Source: Eleusine coracana subsp. coracana
Taxonomy: Eukaryota > Streptophyta > Magnoliopsida > Poales > Poaceae
Length of the DNA: 64,000 nt
Assembly: GCA_032690845.1 (NCBI GenBank)
Contig: CM064432.1
Location: 56,480,071 to 56,544,070 of the forward strand
Direction: 5' to 3'
Shown here: piece by piece, positions 12,431 through 24,778 of the stretch
How positions within the stretch are numbered: the first letter of the stretch is position 1
Layout: every line of letters begins with the position of its first letter
Program-made: the position numbers and the translations under genes
The notes under the pieces: model-generated
The model's database searches: none
Told to the model about the DNA's origin: nothing
The model's input: only the letters and a program-made list of their open reading frames with translations

Positions 12431-12720
12431 TCAGCCCATTTATAGGTCGTGTGGCATCGAGACCATCTTCAATGCACTCCGACTGCAAACGAGCGAGCGA
12501 ATCCAACTCGAGCTCGAGTTCATCTGCAAGCTCAGTTGGCAAATCAGGCTCGTTCAAGTCGGCTCGAGTCTGTATCAAACTTGATGTGCCGCACTCAAAC
12601 AAGCTCGACTCACTACAATCACACGAGTCGAAACTTGGAAACCAATTCACACTCTTCTCGGTAGCCATAGACTCCTCAATGAAAGGGAAGGAGTCTCTCC
12701 CCTCCGATCCAATGTAACAG
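12431..12720 (+). repeat. SAP promoter-related copy 1 (no SAP coding sequence follows)
   Basis: This stretch aligns by eye with the region just upstream of the SAP gene (31110-31330) and with 28555-28830. Shared landmarks are AATCAGGCTCGTT, a GAG(G/C)TGCC(A/G)C-type block, a string of GCTCGA/GCTCG motifs and ACGAGTC. After these comes a TATA-like block, CTCCTCAATGAAAGG, in place of CTCCTCAATAAAAGG. No A20/AN1 coding sequence follows. It is the most diverged of the three copies. The open frames across it on both strands are shadows. Confidence 0.75.
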
Positions 12721-12799
12721 ACAGATCCAGTTGTTTAATTCCTTGAGTAATAACCATACAGGATCATATCAGAAAAACAGGAGGTCACCGGTGACGTGA

Positions 12800-13997
12800 C
12801 ACCGATGTGAACATGACTAACATCATCAAAAGACCGACACAACTAGATCACCCATGCTTATCAACAATGACAGATACTTGGATAGCTCATCGACTTACCA
12901 GGCATGATTGAAACAAGTACACTATTATAACACTATATTAACGCAATATATATTATATCTATAAAATACATATTACTCACTCCATCACATATTATTTGTC
13001 ATCCTCGCGCTTCAATATACCTCTATTTATATCTCTCTTCTCCTTATTTTTTATGCATCTATTTTTTTTACTTCTTATTTTTTGTACCCAGGACTAAAAT
13101 GATAAATAATTCGGGATGGAGAAAGTATTTAACATTGTATTAAATTTTGCTTAGAATGTGCCATGCTCCTATTTAAATAATAAGAATCAAATAAATTACA
13201 TGAGAGTCCCATATGAAGACCTATATCTGATCCTAGTCGACCCTCATGACAAGACCATGGTCCTAAGCATGGATATATTTAAAATTTGTTTACTACATAC
13301 TGTTGGGATGACAATACAAATTCGAACTAAATAGAATGTATATTATAAAAAGCCATTGCAGTCTTAACATTTCATATACTTAATTAAGTATTTAGTGGAG
13401 CTTGAAGAATAGTGAGTGTGCGCACGCGGGGTGGGGGTGAGGGACAGAAAACATAAATTTGCATTGTATATTATGGTTCTTTCTTCGTTGTTTGGTACGA
13501 GAAAATATCATTGTTATTAAAGAAACTTGCTTCAGGAGGAGTCACACCAAATGATGTAAATTATAACCATATGGGACGTGGCACAATAAAGATGATGAAA
13601 ATATTTCTTAATAATATCAACCATGAAGGATACGATTTACCAATACTTTTGAATGCATATAATAGAATACATTGACACTAACTATCTCAATAGAAGAACT
13701 TTAGTGTGACACTGTTGAAGCTGTAACTATCTCAATAGAATACATTGACACTAACTATCTCAATAGAAGAACTTTAATGTGACACTGTTGAAGTTGTAAG
13801 ATGAAACTATATATTAAGATTGGTCTAGAGCTTTAAGTTTCGTTCAAAATTAGCTATTGTTGCTGCTCTAAGCCAGGTGAGTCCTCCGCTTCCAAGCACG
13901 GTCCATCGCCAATGGCCACCCAGGCATGATCTGGATGCGAAATATCGATCTGTCCATGACAATTAAACGAAACATTACATGAAAATGTCATATTGTA
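12800..13997. repeat. Segmental duplication, downstream part, copy 1
   Basis: About 1.2 kb here aligns closely with 28835-29930: the same CAAGTACACTATTATAACAC block, the same 150-bp MITE, the same LEIVIKKL-like short frame near 13500 and the same ATGGCCACCC block near 13912. Copy 1 has an extra ~65-bp internal tandem duplication around 13665-13795 that copy 2 lacks. Only copies 1 and 2 of the SAP-upstream unit carry this part. Confidence 0.85.
12976..13125. mobile_element. Small Stowaway-like MITE, copy 1
   Basis: A 150-bp element is flanked by TA on both sides. Its terminal inverted repeats, of the form CTCACTCCATC and GGATGGAGAAAG, are imperfect. The same element sits at the same place in the duplicate segment (28975-29116), so it inserted before the duplication. 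Confidence 0.75.
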
Positions 13998-14016
13998 CTC
14001 CCTCCGTCCTAGAATA

Positions 14017-16863
14017 TGTGACATCCCCTCCGAGATAACCCAGATCACGTACAGGAGAACACTCGACGAAGCGAGTTACAATAGCACATACATTCTTACA
14101 AGCCCAGAATATATTACATCATGGTATAATACAACCAGGTTTTCGGAAAACAAACCAGAGTTTTGCAGCGGAAAAACATTTATTACAACAAAGTGTTTGA
14201 AAATCTAAACGCGAACTGTTTAATAACAGGAAGCTTTATTCTACTATCTAAACTATGCCCCCGGAACACGACTATCTTCTATTCTTCAGGAGACGGGATG
14301 CGTTCCCACTGTATAGATCCTCCTTCCGAAAATTGCCCCTCTCCTAGCATACTCTTGGACCAGCCATAGGAAGATGGCTCACCACCTAAAACCACATGGA
14401 CAAAGCCCTGAGTATCTAATATACTCTGCAAGACTGACCCGTCAACATGGCTCGCTAAGGCCGACACCTAGAATGCAAGGCCTTTGACTGGTGGGTTGAC
14501 TCAGACTTGCGAAAATAACACTAATAGTGGATATCTACTATCATCTTTTATCTTAAGATTAAGTACATTAGTAATAAGATTTGCATCCTGTAACTATTGC
14601 AATTAAGTCTTGCAAGTAAAAGAAATTATTTAACTGAAACAAATCTCCTCTTCTCATTACTCTCAATTATCTCGTTGTGACGAGCGATCAAGCAATACTC
14701 ATTGCTGCAAGGGACAGCGATTCGAACCAATTTCAACCAGCTGGGTAAAACCTGACTACACGACACATACGCACCACATTGGTCGTATATGATAACTCTT
14801 CCCGCTAACCCCAACCAGAGGTTGATCCGTTTCCAACTTCCCTGAAAATATGGAGACCCCATATGATACCCGTCCCAGACGTTATCCGTGAGCGACCACC
14901 ATTTCCCTCCTGTGAGACTTCAATCTCACTAACAACCGAGAAAGAAAGTTGGCTACGTCCTACCACTGAGGTAGTTAGGGTACATTATCTTACTGGGTCT
15001 CATATACTAGCATGTAGACGATACTGTTCAATACTTGCTCCCTAGGCCATAACGTGATCCTAATTCGACACGGACGGGGCTACCACCTTACAAGACCCAG
15101 TCTTTGCTCTTTCCTCTACGGGCCGTTCGGTCTCATCATGATCATAAAGTTTCATTTGAATTCTCAAAGATTTCACTCAACTTAAAGCCTCCATACTTTA
15201 AGATCATTCTATGCAGTGCTGCCGATATTCCTATGATATAAGCATAGCGCCTATCGTGCTATCTGTACCTGTATAGTATAAAGACATCATAGGATATGGT
15301 AGTGATGCAGGTGGGTGTCAATCAATTCCTGGAACCACACAATCATGACTTGACTAATTGTATAAAAGTAAGAATTTAAAAACATAGGTGGGATGCACCG
15401 GGACTTGCCTTGAGGTTCGTCCGAATACGACTGTGCAGACGCGGAGTCAGGATCGACAATCACCACCTCAGGTCCATTCTCGACCGGCTGCTTAATGTTT
15501 TCAGGTCCTATACCATGCGTCGATACATTGCAAGTTAGTGCTAGCGATGCATGGGTGCGACATGCAATGCTGGAAATGATGGTGCGATTAAATAGTAGAT
15601 AATAACTTAATTTCTCTTGTCTGAAGTATTAAAAAGGATGCCATGCTTAATTGAAGTTAATTACTCCATTATGAATTAGTCAAATTTATTAGGGTAAAAC
15701 ATTAATTTAGGGAATACTAAATTAATTAACAATTTTAAAGGGAATTTCTTAAACTTAATTAAATGCTTGAAAAACATATGAAATAAATAATTTATTTTAT
15801 TTCACAAAGTAGTAGGGAATAATATTTGGAACCTAACAAGATTAACCTCATAATTTTAGGAGACCTAAATCTGTAGTTATAAATTTTCCAAGCTTTGGAA
15901 TTAATTTAAAAGAAAAAGCCTAAAAAACGACTTGGGCCACTGTAGCTCGGCCTCATGGGCTACTCAGCGGCCCAGCTGCTACTGGACTTGGCCTAGCCAC
16001 ACAGCTGCTGAGTCCGGTCCAGCTTCGCAGGCACGGCCCAGCAGCCGAGCTCCAGGGAGCTCGGGCGGCCTCGCGTGCGCACGCGCACGGCTGCGCTACC
16101 GCTGTGGCCAGCGCTCGCTCCTGAGCGCGGCTCAGCCAGCGAAGGGCATGGGCGGGGGCGGCACGGCCAAGGGAAAATAGAGGTGAGGTCAGCGGCGGCG
16201 GGTGCTCACCGGAACAGGGGTGACGACGGCAACAGAAACAGAGCACGTTGACAGCGGCGAGAAAAACCTGGAGTAGAGAACCATCCATGGATGAAAATGA
16301 TTAGAAGAGGTTCCGGCCGAGGCGCAAACAAGTGAGCAAACTTCCATTACAAGGAATTTGAATACGGTTTGACGTAGCTCAAGAATTTGAGAAGGATTAG
16401 AGGAGTTGCGGTGCTCACCGAGAAGGAAAACGACTTCAATTCGCGAGCTACGGCGGACGACGACGCTGGGCGGCCATGGGGAGGGGCTGGGGGGTCTGCG
16501 CGTTGGTTTGAGGCGCTGGCCTGGTTGGGGAGGCGACGGGGCTGGAGCTCGAGCTTTGGCTCGCTTCGGTGGTGGCGGAAGAGAAACAGAGGGAGAGAGA
16601 GAGAACCGAGAGTAAGAGAGATGAGAGAAAAGAGCGAGAGAGAAGAGAGTCGGGGTAGAAATCCCCTGGGTCAAGCGGCAGTGAGGCCCAACTACAGGGC
16701 TACGTGGCGCCTCCTACGCTCGTGCATGCGCCAGCGCTGCCCCGGTGCGGGCGGTGCTGACTGTTGGGGGCTGACAGGTGGGGCCTACGGGCCCCATGAT
16801 ACAACAAAGGTAAGATATTTTCAAATTTCGTTTTTTTTTTGCTAAAAGTACAGGGCTGCCACA
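14017..16863 (-). repeat. Left (3') LTR of the gypsy element, 2.85 kb
   Basis: It begins TGTGACATCC and ends GGGCTGCCACA on the plus strand. It is collinear with the right LTR once the two MITEs there are set aside. In the first ~180 bp about a dozen differences from the right LTR are visible, most of them transitions. The GC-rich stretch at 15950-16760 yields long open frames on both strands that I regard as shadows. Confidence 0.92.
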
Positions 16864-16878
16864 GTCCTCCCCCCTTAC
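16864..16878 (-). other. Polypurine tract of the gypsy element
   Basis: Immediately inside the left LTR the minus strand reads TAAGGGGGGAGGAC. This is the standard position and composition for the plus-strand DNA primer of an LTR retrotransposon. Confidence 0.85.
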
Positions 16879-16899
16879 AGGAATCTCGTTCCGAGATTC

Positions 16900-19800
16900 A
16901 GAAATGCACGATACTAAGAATTCACGGCCTGGAGAAATGCTAGATAATGTGTTTGTAAGAATTCTTCTTGTTCCCATGTAGCTTCTGCTTCAGAGTGATT
17001 ACTCCATTAGATCTTATAAAATTTTGTAGTTCTGTGTCTCGTCACTTGATCCTTAGTGTCAATAATTTTGACTGGATGCTCGTCATAAGTTAAGTCTGGC
17101 TGCAATAGTTCCACTTCTTTAATAACGATGTCCGTTGATGCCTCCAGACACTTCTTCAGTTGAGATACATGAAAAACATTGTGGACTCCGGAGAGATGTG
17201 TTGGCAATTCTAATTGATAGGCTACGGGTCCACATTGTTCTTGAATAACAAAAGGTCCAATATATCGCGGTGCCAATTTCCCTTTGAGTCCGAAATGTTG
17301 AACGCCTTTTGTGGGGGATACTCGTAAATATACCTGATCTCCAATGTCGAATATCAACTTTTGTCGCATCTTATTTGTATAGCTGAGTTGTCATGACTTG
17401 GCCCGCTTAAGATTTTGTTGAATCAGACACACTCGTTCTTCAACATCTTTTACCATATCTGGATAAAAAAATATTCTTTCACCACTTTCGGACCAATTTA
17501 GTGGTGTACGACAACTACGTCCATACAAGGATTGGAATGGTGACATACCGACGCTTTCTTGATAACTGTTGTTGTATGAGAATTCTACCAAAGGTAAATA
17601 TTTTTCCCAATCCTTGCTATATGTCAACACACATGCGCGAAGCATATCTTCCAGATATTGATTGATTCGCTCCGTTTGCCCATCCGTTTGAGGGTGGTAT
17701 GCTGAACTTGAATCAATTGAGTTCCAAGGGATTTATGTATGTGCTCTGAAAATCTAGAAATAAATTGAGCTCCTCTATCCGAGATAATGATTTTTGGTAT
17801 GCTATGTAAACAGAGAATGCGAGATATGTAAAGCTTGGCATAATTCTCCACAGTATACCGAGTATGCACGGGTATGAAATGAGCAGACTTGGTTAACCTG
17901 TCAACAATAACCCAGATAGAGTTGTGCTTCCGTGGACTTAATGGTAGGCCAACAATGAAATTCATACTGGTGTCCTCCCATTTACAAGGAGGTATACTCA
18001 AGGGTTGAAGAGGTCCTGCTTGTTTTAAATGATCTGCCTTTATTCGTCGATAGGTATCGCATTCAGTGACATACCTTGCTATCTCTCTTTTCATTCTGGT
18101 CCACCAAAACCTTTGTTTCAGATCTTGGTACATCTTGTTAGTTCCAGGATAAATGGAATACTTGGAAGTATGAGCTTCATCTAGAATTTTCTTATGAAGG
18201 TTGAAGTCTTTAGGAACTACCAGTCTATTCTTGAACCAAACGACACCTTCGTCGTCTTCCCGAAAACATTTTACCTCTCCAATCTTTAGTTGTCTCCTTA
18301 TATGTTGTATACCCACATCTTTCTGCTGGGCTATCACAATATCCTCACGAATGGTGGGAATAAGTGCCAAATTGGTTAGGCTCCATATGGAAGAACGCGG
18401 AGATTGGGTTCACTTACTTCTTTCCTCGATTTCTTGGTTAGTATCTGAGTGGTGAGGTGATTGCAATGTACTTTCCGGCTTAAGGCATCAGCCACAACAT
18501 TCACTTTTCCAGGATGATAATGGATCTCAATCTCATAATCCTTGATTAGTTCTAACCACCTTCTTTGACGCATATTCAAATCCGCTTGGGTAAATATGTA
18601 CTTGAGACTCTTATGGTCCGTGTGGAGGTGTACCAAATTTCCCAAGAGATAATGTTGCCAAATCTTCAGGGCTAGAACCACTGATGCCAATTCTAAATTA
18701 TGTGTTGTATAGTGTTCCTCATGCTTCCTAAGTTGTCTAGATGCATATGCAATTACTCGACCTTCTTGCATAAGGACACATCCGAGTCCTGTACCAGAAG
18801 CATCACAGTAGACATCAAATGGATTCGTCAAATCTGGTTGAGCTCATACTAGCACAGATGTTAGCAATCTCTTTAGAGTTTGGAAAGCTTCATCGCACTC
18901 TTTGCTCCATTCATATTTCTGATCTTTCTCAAGTAGTTTTGTCATTGGCTTAGCAATCTTCGAGAAATTGGGAATAAACCTTCTATAGTAGCTTGCCAAT
19001 CCTAAAAAACTTCGGATTTGAGTGACTGACCTTGGTGGCTCCCAATCCAATACCTTCTGAATATTACTTGGATCAATAGCCACGCCTTCTACAGAAATCA
19101 CATGACCCAAGAATGGTACTTTCTTCAACCAAAATTCACATTTGCTGAACTTGGCATACAATTGGTGATCTCTTAGGCGTTGTAGAACAATCCGCAAATG
19201 TTCAGCATGTTCCTCTTCTGACTTGGAGTAAATCAGAATATTATCTATAAAGACCACTACGAATTTATCCAATTCCAGCATGAATACTGAGTTCATTAGA
19301 TACATGAAATGTGTCGATGCATTGGTCAGACCAAAAGACATCACCAGATATTCATAAAGTCCATACCTGGTAGAGAAAGCTATCTTAGGTATGTCTTCAG
19401 CTCTAATTCAAATCTGGTGGTATCCGGATCGAAGATCTATTTTAGAGAATACCTTGGCCCCCACCAACTGATCAAATAAAATGTCAATCCGCGAAAGTGG
19501 GTACTTGTTCTTGATAGTGATGGCATTTAAAGGCCGATAATCCATACATAACCTCAATGTTTGATCCTTCTTCTTGACGAACAATGCTGGGCAACCCCAA
19601 GGTGATAAACTTGGACGTATATATCCCTTGTCCAGTAACTCCTGTAATTGCACCTTCAGTTCGGCAAGTTCATTGGGAGGCATCCGATAAGATCTTCGAG
19701 ATATAGGTGTTGTTCCTGGTTGAAGTTCCATCTTGAATTCTATTTCCCGCTTAGGAGGTAAAGCTGGTAAATCGTCTGGAAACACATCTAGGTATTCATA

Positions 19801-19993
19801 GACTATTGGTATCTCATCCAAACTTTTACCAATGACTTTATTAACCATTGGCAAGAGGGTTTGTGGGATAGTTAAAGTCAAGCAATCCCAACCATGGATA
19901 GGAGAATCCAAATATACAACACGAGAAGCTATATCAAGGACTGCTTTATGGAAACTGTTGGTCGTTACTACGCACCCACTTATACCACAAGAG
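16900..19993 (-). pseudogene. Gypsy pol: reverse transcriptase, RNase H, integrase (broken)
   Basis: Reading the minus strand: the RT occupies about 19911-18900, RNase H about 18831-18450 (YCDASGTGLGCVL), integrase about 18370-17400, and a C-terminal domain 17369-16915. At least four in-frame stops or shifts separate these parts. Key residues are also gone. The RT active-site box reads FIDN, so its second Asp is Asn. The integrase zinc-binding part has Tyr at a His position (IYPG) and Tyr at a Cys position (CDTY). The first catalytic Asp of the integrase is Asn (SMNFIVGLP). No working polyprotein is encoded. Confidence 0.92.
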
Positions 19994-19998
19994 GATGG

Positions 19999-21456
19999 TG
20001 TACAGTTGTAGCACTTTTTTCCTTAGAGTATTCCAAGGTATTATCGAATCACTGAGACATAGGGATAATTAAACAAAGTTAACAGTAAAAGATCTAATCA
20101 AGGCCACTATCAAGTTTAGGTTGTATAAAGGAGAGACTGGCCAGCGCAAAGGTGCGCCAGACAGCAATTCTGTCGTTACGTCGATCGGCGCAGGGATGAG
20201 CCAATCGGCACTGTTGCGGATCTAAGTTGTTGAGCCGATCGGCGCAGGTGTTGAGCCGATCGGTACACCAGCGAAGTTGAACTAGAGTGCAAGTCAAAGC
20301 CAAAGCTAAAACTATTCGGTGAGTAGCCAGATATCTACTAGTGAGATCATAACCAGTAAACAACATCATAATGGATAATTACATGGATCAATAAAAACTT
20401 ATAATGAATAAGACCACCCTGCTTTTCGAGCGGCTCTCGATTTATCGCTGCCGAGAGGAAATCCTTAATCACGCGAGTATCTTACCCTACTCAACTATCC
20501 AATAGTGTTGTACATGTTTAGTGTTGTCACCGATAAACCACACAACCGGCATCATCAAGCAACCATAATCAATACAATGTCTGAATACTATCCTAATCAC
20601 CACGATTAAGATAATATTAACTTACTTAGCCTAGAACTAAGCAATGAGAATAAGCACATGCATGATTATAGAATCAAGATAGACAAATCACCAAAACCAT
20701 CATCAACATATTCAATCATCATTGAGATATATAGAGTAAGATTCATCACCGTCGAGATGGCCTACCTTGACAGATCAACTCTTACACCAATGATTCTTAA
20801 AACTTAACTAGAGATCTATTCTAACGGGGAAAGCCCCGGTGGCTCTAACTCACGAATTTGTTGTCCCTCTATTGCCTCCTCCTCGGGGTACTGATCGTGG
20901 CTAGGGGTTACAAGTATATATAGGGGTTCTACTTGTGAAGGACTTGATTTCTAGCAAATAAGTTGGTTGCACCGATCGACGCAAGTCATGTTCTCTCTGG
21001 TTTCTGCTCTGAGTCGGTTCCTCTGTCTTCCACAGTTGCCATGTGGACCTTTTCCTTCGAGATAAACCCTTGTACCCCACGTTGAGATCTTGAAGTTCCA
21101 TAAATCTTCTAAGCAAATATCTTCAAGTGTTTTGCGCAGATAAACTTCCATAAACATCAGATAAACTTCCATTGGAATGGGCCTCGGTCACTTCTGTGGG
21201 CCAAAATACCCTTGCGCCGATCGGCTCATGGGCTGGCGCCGATCGGCGCACTGAGCTTCTTCAGTGCTTTTCGTCGGTTCTGGACTCCTGTCTTGTCCAG
21301 CATCACTTTAATAGCCAATTTTACCTATTTCTACAATAAAGCTCCAAAACAATACATATACACATATATAGGTAATATCATAGGTAAATGGCCTAAATCA
21401 ATTATACTCTTAGGGTGATATTCACATATAAAAGGGGCACTTAGGAAGTGCCAACA
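19999..21456 (-). mobile_element. LTR-like insertion (about 1.46 kb) within gypsy pol
   Basis: Host protease/RT-linker coding sequence stops at about 21457 and resumes near 19993. The intervening DNA starts TGTTGGCACTTCC and ends CTGTACA in minus orientation, as an LTR would (TG...CA). It carries repeated GCCGATCGGC-type palindromic blocks near 20180-20270 and 21210-21250. The flanking pentamers do not match, and the host frame seems to lack some tens of codons at the junction. It is therefore probably a solo LTR whose insertion or later recombination removed host sequence. It contains no recognised gene. Confidence 0.6.
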
Positions 21457-23823
21457 GAAACTCATCCAGTGGATCCGAAGAATGACATCTAACCCCTGCC
21501 CTTCCAAAATGATCAAAGAAGTATAATAAATTTTGCTACCTAGATTTAATGGCAGGTTCACGGCCTTTTGATTTGCAAGCACTCTACCTGATGTGGACAA
21601 GGGTTCCCGATCTTCCGAAAGGTTCTGGATACGTTGATTTGGTCGGAGGCGACACACAAATTGATCTGGATTCAGAACAACACGTTCTAAACCCCACAAT
21701 CGCAGCACGACGTCTCCTCTGGTTATCAACCGTCCTAAAATGATTGACCTCGCCGAGAAGGCTAATCCCTGCCTGCGAATCAAGAACACAAGCAAGAATA
21801 AAGAAGAAGGCAACACAATTGAAGATGTATTATGAATCTCACGAAGTTGGGGTCTCACAAACCGTGATGACGGTAAAACTGTTATGAACAGAATAATCTA
21901 AGTAAAACCCAAACCCTAATGATACGGAGGCGGCTGTATATGAAGACCCTAGGATCGTGCAAGACCCTCTCGACGCAACCCTAATTGGGCTCAACTAGAT
22001 ACAAAGGCCAAAGGCCAAAAACAGGCGACGCAGCACCAAAATAGATTCTAGACCCTCTCTTGTTTTGACGATTCCTGATGACTCCGGATGAATTTTGATA
22101 TGAGACTGACAGTATTGGAAAGGTCTTCTTCTTATCTTTCCGTGTATATATAGAACGTCCAAATCCGAGTCCGTATGCATCCTGGGCATCCATTTTAGTG
22201 CAGACTGGTACTGAACCCCGAAACGGACTCGAAGTCGATTTTGGTTGGGCCTCCACCTTGGCTTCCACGTCCTTGCTGGTCCTCCACGTCTCCAAGTCCT
22301 TCTTCCATCATCTCCTGGTCCTCTCCATAGTTCCTAATTACAATATACTCATTAGGTAGCAAACCATTCTCAAAAGTGACATATAATGAAGAACGTAGGA
22401 ACGAGCTCACCTCTAAATTTAGTCGTCGTGCACGAGCTCTAGTCATTGAACCTTGCAAGTCCAGAATTGGAGGAGTGTTACATGTATCCTTAGGAGTGAT
22501 GTCCTCATCACTACCCCCAGGTGCAGAAATAATGTGTGGACATGATAGTTCGGATGGCATGATATGATGCTGTTGAACATATGCTTTGCTGATGAAGTTA
22601 TGAGTAGCTCCGGAATCGAATAATACCATAGCAGGATGATCAACAATAGAAAACATACCCGCAAGAATTTGTCCTCTTTCCGGTATTTCCTCAACCATAG
22701 TGAAGTTAGCACGTCCAGATTTTACTTGAGGATTCTTGGGCTGATTCTTCGGTTGACTTGGTCCTGGTCCATGAGGACGTGGTGCATTGGACATCTTCGG
22801 TGGATATGGACAACTACGAGCAAAGTGTCCAGAACGACCACAATTGTAACAAGGTAGAGTATTTGACGGTGGTACTGAATAGTTTTGTGGAGGCTGCTGC
22901 ATATTCTGCTGCTGGTATGGTGGGTGGAATTGATAGTGTTGTGGTGGTTGCTGAGGTGCCCGGTGGCTAGTTGGTTGGAAAGGTATGGCTCGATAGCGCT
23001 GACCGGATGGCGACGTGTACACCAACTTGTACTTGGAGGGTCTTCCACTTCCCTGGCATAAGGAGATCCTTTCTTTATCTTTTGCAGCTTTATGGATGCG
23101 AAGAGAATCTTCGAGAATGATAGCATCACTGACGAATTCATTGAAGCTAGCAGTCCGGTTCAGAACAATGTGAGACTGCAGCTTTGTAGTTAATCCTCCT
23201 TTGAAACGGACTTTTTTCTTGTCCTCCGTATCCACATAATCTAGGGCGTATTGAGCAAGACGGTTAAACATCTTGGAATAAGCATGCACTGTCATGTCAC
23301 CTTGCTGTAGTGCTAGAAATTCATTCTGCTTCTGGTCCACAAGACCCTCTGGAATATGATGTTCACGGAAAACCTTAGTAAACTCTGTCCAAGTGATCTG
23401 ATGGTCAGGTGGATGCATTGACCTGTAATTTGCCCACTAGGCTCCTGCAATCCCTTGTAACTGTTGGGCGGCAAACAAGGTCTTCTAGGTATCCATGCAA
23501 GGTATTAACTCCAGTTTAGATTCAATAGTGCGCAACCAATGGTCCGCTTCCAGAGGTTCTCCGGCGTCTGAGAAAATAGGTGGACGGGTGGCTATAAAGT
23601 CCAAATAAGTTACTTGATTAACTGGAGCATGATGACTTAGACGATTCTCTTGTGGAGTGGTATTCCAAACCAGTTGACGAAGTAGGTCCTCTTGTGCCAT
23701 TCTAGAGTTCAGTATAGCTGCAATAGCTTGTGCTAACGTGGGTGGGGGTGGTAATACTTCCGTCCCTCCATGTTGAGAGTTCTCCACACCATTTCTATTT
23801 CCCGTTTCAGCCATTCTGTCCAA
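21457..23823 (-). pseudogene. Gypsy gag and protease (broken, with nested insertion)
   Basis: Minus-strand frames 23823-23485 and 23418 onward encode the Gag capsid region, interrupted by stops near 23484 and 23430. A CCHC zinc knuckle, CYNCGRSGHFARSC, lies near 22810-22850, followed by the aspartic protease motif FDSGATHNF near 22590-22630. The protease frame is broken after SAPGG by a 922-bp insertion and resumes as RVLANQKAVNL at 21588. The frame near the second insertion junction (IHWMS) shows further change. Confidence 0.88.
21589..22510 (-). mobile_element. Solo LTR (922 bp) with perfect 5-bp target duplication
   Basis: The insert starts TGATGAGGAC and ends GTCCACATCA in minus orientation (TG...CA). 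It is flanked by CTACC at both 21584-21588 and 22511-22515. Removing the insert and one CTACC rejoins the host protease frame exactly. Part of the insert is open in the host frame (for example MTRARARRLNLEV and GLLPNEYIVIRN). This resembles the protein-coding tail that some grass gypsy elements carry into their LTR, so the host frame appears to run on for about 100 codons. Confidence 0.85.
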
Positions 23824-24236
23824 GAAAAATATTTTTCCAATAATTTCTCAATTTCATCTATTGTGTCACCTTCGCTAGTTGTACCTTGATGTCACTAATC
23901 TAATGCTCAAGCTCCGTGATACACACACCTTGGGCGTCAGGCATCCCAACACGCTTCTTCCCACATCAAAACAAAGAAGAAGAAATTAGGTAGGCAAGTA
24001 TTATGATTCTATATGATTTAACCCTCAAAACCCCAAGATTTCCAATTAAATGACATGCCATGATGTAAGCGATATGCAAACGAAAGTTAATAAGTTAGTG
24101 GTTAATAGCAACATCTACTCGTGACCTCTAATGTCTTACTTAGCTGTCGTTCTTACTCATGGGGTGCTATAGAAATTTTTACAAATGAAGTTTTTCGCAA
24201 CCCGACTTGAGAATGATATGTCGTTGCTCCTGTATT
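23824..24236 (-). other. Gypsy 5' untranslated leader
   Basis: This is non-coding sequence between the primer-binding site and gag. No recognisable open frame is present. Confidence 0.6.
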
Positions 24237-24248
24237 GCTCTGATACCA
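24237..24248 (-). other. Primer-binding site for initiator-Met tRNA
   Basis: Two bases inside the right LTR the minus strand reads TGGTATCAGAGC, complementary to the 3' end of plant initiator methionine tRNA. It fixes this LTR as the 5' LTR and the element as minus-strand. Confidence 0.93.
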
Positions 24249-24432
24249 GCTGTGACATCCCTTCCGATATAACCAGGATCATGTACAGGAGAACACTCGA
24301 CGAAGCGAGTTACAACAGCACATATATTCTTACAAGCCTAGAATATATTATATCATAGTATAATACAACCAGATTTTCGGAAAACAAACCAGAGTTTTGC
24401 AGCGAAAAAACATTTATTACAACAAAGTATTT

Positions 24433-24778
24433 GGGTGTGTTCGTTTCTTGGGGTCTAAATTTTAGTGGGGTCACATCAATCATTAAAATGCTATATATAA
24501 TTATTAAATATATATTAAATATAAAACTAATTACAGAGTTGAATGCGCATCAGCGTGACAAATTCATTAAACTTAATTAAATTATTATTAAGAGATATTT
24601 ACTATAGCATCACATTATCTAATTATGACCTAATTAGTTTTAATAGATTCGTCTTATCATTCAGAGGGAGAGTTATGGATTGGGTTTTGTCAGTAATCTA
24701 TATTTAATACTCCTAATTAGTATCACAATATTGGATGAGACAGGTCTAAAAATCAGAGGGGTAGAAACAAACACACCC
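24433..24778. mobile_element. Tourist-like MITE (346 bp) in the right LTR
   Basis: The element is bounded by GGGTGTGTTCGTTTCT and its inverted partner AGAAACAAACACACCC, and flanked by TTT on both sides. It is absent from the corresponding place in the left LTR. The 3-bp duplication and the GGGTGTGTT-type terminus suit PIF/Harbinger-derived MITEs common in grasses. It has no coding capacity. Confidence 0.85.

Noticed and set aside
12261..12668. 135-codon minus-strand frame
   Set aside because: It runs antisense through SAP promoter copy 1 and has no domain.
16387..16845. Open frames of 150-160 codons in the GC-rich parts of both gypsy LTRs
   Set aside because: They occur on both strands of the LTR, show no domain and differ between the two LTR copies by frame-changing indels.
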